Assembly (NCBI GenBank): GCA_030734395.1
Contig: JAUZTG010000012.1
Location: 62,001-126,000 of the forward strand
Direction: 5' to 3'
From: Sarocladium kiliense
Taxonomy: Eukaryota; Ascomycota; Sordariomycetes; Hypocreales; Sarocladiaceae
Length of the DNA: 64,000 bases
The notes below the pieces were generated by a model. The model saw only the letters and a program-made list of their open reading frames with translations. It was not told where the DNA came from and did no database searches. Shown piece by piece: positions 62,810-64,000 of the stretch. How positions within the stretch are numbered: position 1 is the stretch's first letter; each line of letters opens with the position of its first letter. A program made the translations under genes and the position numbers.

Positions 62810-64000
62810 ATGCTTCACGACAATGATTCGGTTATAACAGGCAGCATGGACGCTCCTCGACCCCCCTTGCCTTCCACTCCGCGAGCGAGGTACGACTCTC
62901 CTCGGATGCAGTATCGAAGCAGACCAGTTTCCGTTGCCGTCGATCCCATTTCTCTCGTCATCTCCGAGTGCATCTCCATCACCTCAGCGATTCACAAACA
63001 TGCCCGCTCTCCTCACTCCTCCGTATCCGCCATCCTTGGCGGCAACCCAAATCCTATACAGCTTGGTCCGCCTAGTCCAAGATTAGGTGCGCGCAGTAAG
63101 AGCCCTGCTGGCGCAGATGGGTCGGAGGAGAATGGTGTCACGAATCGATGGGGTTTGAGGGGGCAGAAGGGAAAGAGTGTGCTAGACAATCCCCTGATCG
63201 CAGGGTTCGGCAAGCTTCGCCTGGAGCTTGCTGGTACGAAAGGTAGGATACTTGTTCATGTGTCTTTAGAAGATGCCATGATCTGAGAGCGCGAGCTGAC
63301 TTAGAACAGACATTCGTACCTTCGATGGCCCATCGCTGCTCAGCCCGTTCCTACACATTATTCAAGCCAAGGGTACAGCGGCTCCGATCACGATCCTCGC
63401 TCTCGGTGCGCTGCGAAAGTTCCTCGCATATGGCTTCGTTAGCCCCGAATCACCGCGCTTTGTCCTGGCGATGCAGTCTCTATCTGCCGCGGTCACACAT
63501 TGCCAGTTCGACATAAGCGACTCTGGTCAAGCCGAAGTGGTCCTCCTCATGATACTCAACCTTATGGAAGACATGATGTCTGGACCTGGAGGAGATATAT
63601 TGAGTGACGAGAGTGTGTGTGACATGATGGGACGGGGTCTTGCCATCTGCTCCCAACCTCGCTTCTCACCAGTTTTGCGAAGGACTGCTGAAGCTTCTAT
63701 GGTCAGAATGTGCCAAATCATCTTCGAGGACGTAAAGCACTTGGAGGTCGAGGCAGGCGACGATGCCGAAGCACTGGACCAGCAAGTTGAGAACGACAAC
63801 GTCACAATGGAAACACCGCAGGCTGAGGCTGCTGCAACAGGCACTCGGCCGACAACGTCAAGCTCAGAGACACGGGTGGATACTCCCACCGCAGAGACGG
63901 ATACACCACGGACGAGCAAGGAGAAGTCCTCGACAGAGATCGAATCTGCAAGCACCACTGAGCAACCTGCTGAAGAGGTTGAACGTGTCCAGGGAACCGA
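62810..64000 (+). CDS. GEA1/GEA2: Arf guanine nucleotide exchange factor Gea1/Gea2 (GBF1 family), 3' end outside window
   Basis: Exon 1 is 62810-63242, and a 67-bp intron (63243-63309, branch CTGAC) leads to exon 2, open to the window end; 374 residues are visible. VDPISLVISECISITSAIHKHARSP and NRWGLRGQKGKSVLDNPLIAGFGKLRLEL are the start of the GBF1/Gea DCB domain. After the splice, DIRTFDGPSLLSPFLHIIQAKGTAAPITILALGALRKFL continues the family. The Ser/Thr/Glu-rich stretch at about 300-374 is a known variable linker. The Sec7 domain lies beyond the window. Gea proteins activate Arf1 at the Golgi for COPI budding; brefeldin A targets such GEFs. The next gene upstream, MNN9, acts in the same organelle. 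Confidence 0.93.

Noticed and set aside
1..64000. CRISPR arrays, rRNA, intact transposons or a biosynthetic gene cluster
   Set aside because: No regularly spaced direct repeats, rRNA signatures, transposase/reverse-transcriptase motifs, or PKS/NRPS/terpene-synthase cores were seen on either strand.

Overview
The window is nuclear DNA of a filamentous ascomycete (Pezizomycotina), most likely a dothideomycete; the class is a guess from gene flavour. The evidence is short introns, mostly 49-87 bp, with GTRNGT donors, CTRAY-type branch sites and YAG acceptors. The gene families are those of filamentous fungi: a Prs1-type PRPP synthetase with a large insert, an ExgD-type membrane glucanase, Mnn9, an Asi-like RING ligase and a Zn2Cys6 factor. 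Genes lie on both strands with no operons. I rebuilt split genes by matching splice sites to reading phase; every spliced model given has a total length divisible by three.

Layout. 1-8 kb is compact and mostly housekeeping: the 3' part of a Cid1-like nucleotidyltransferase, an Asteroid/XPG-like nuclease, PRPP synthetase and a YdfG-like dehydrogenase. 8.7-13 kb looks like an accessory island: an eight-cysteine small secreted protein, a degenerate 15-bp tandem repeat, an ORF whose signal-peptide-like stretch begins just after an ATG-TAG, and a large, lysine-rich predicted secreted protein. 13-25 kb returns to known families: ribose-5-phosphate isomerase (with a possible mitochondrial leader), a 14-TMS MFS transporter, a GH5 glucanase and the NEDD8-activating-enzyme subunit Ula1.

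25-44 kb is sparse. One Zn2Cys6 factor sits between gene-free stretches of about 6.6 and 4.0 kb. A Hei10/CCNB1IP1-like RING protein, an unknown protein, a decayed FMN-reductase pseudogene with two Trp-to-TAG stops and a divergent SDR gene follow. 44-64 kb is dense and housekeeping: Golgi apyrase Ynd1, Hikeshi/Opi10, a DUF4743 Nudix hydrolase, Rpb8, Elp4, Sen34, the Asi-like RING ligase, exosome subunit Mtr3, an unrecognised three-exon small gene, Mnn9 and the start of the Arf-GEF Gea1/2.

Themes. PRPP synthetase and ribose-5-phosphate isomerase, about 7 kb apart, act in sequence: ribulose-5-P to ribose-5-P to PRPP. Elp4 (wobble-uridine modification) and Sen34 (tRNA intron cleavage) are tandem, with Rpb8 (shared by RNA polymerase III) divergent from Elp4. 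Ynd1, Mnn9 and Gea serve Golgi glycosylation and traffic. I found no CRISPR array, intact tRNA gene, rRNA or intact transposon. The best candidates for undescribed biology are the 8.7-13 kb secreted-protein island, the hidden small gene at 58.4 kb, the isomerase leader and the FMN-reductase pseudogene.
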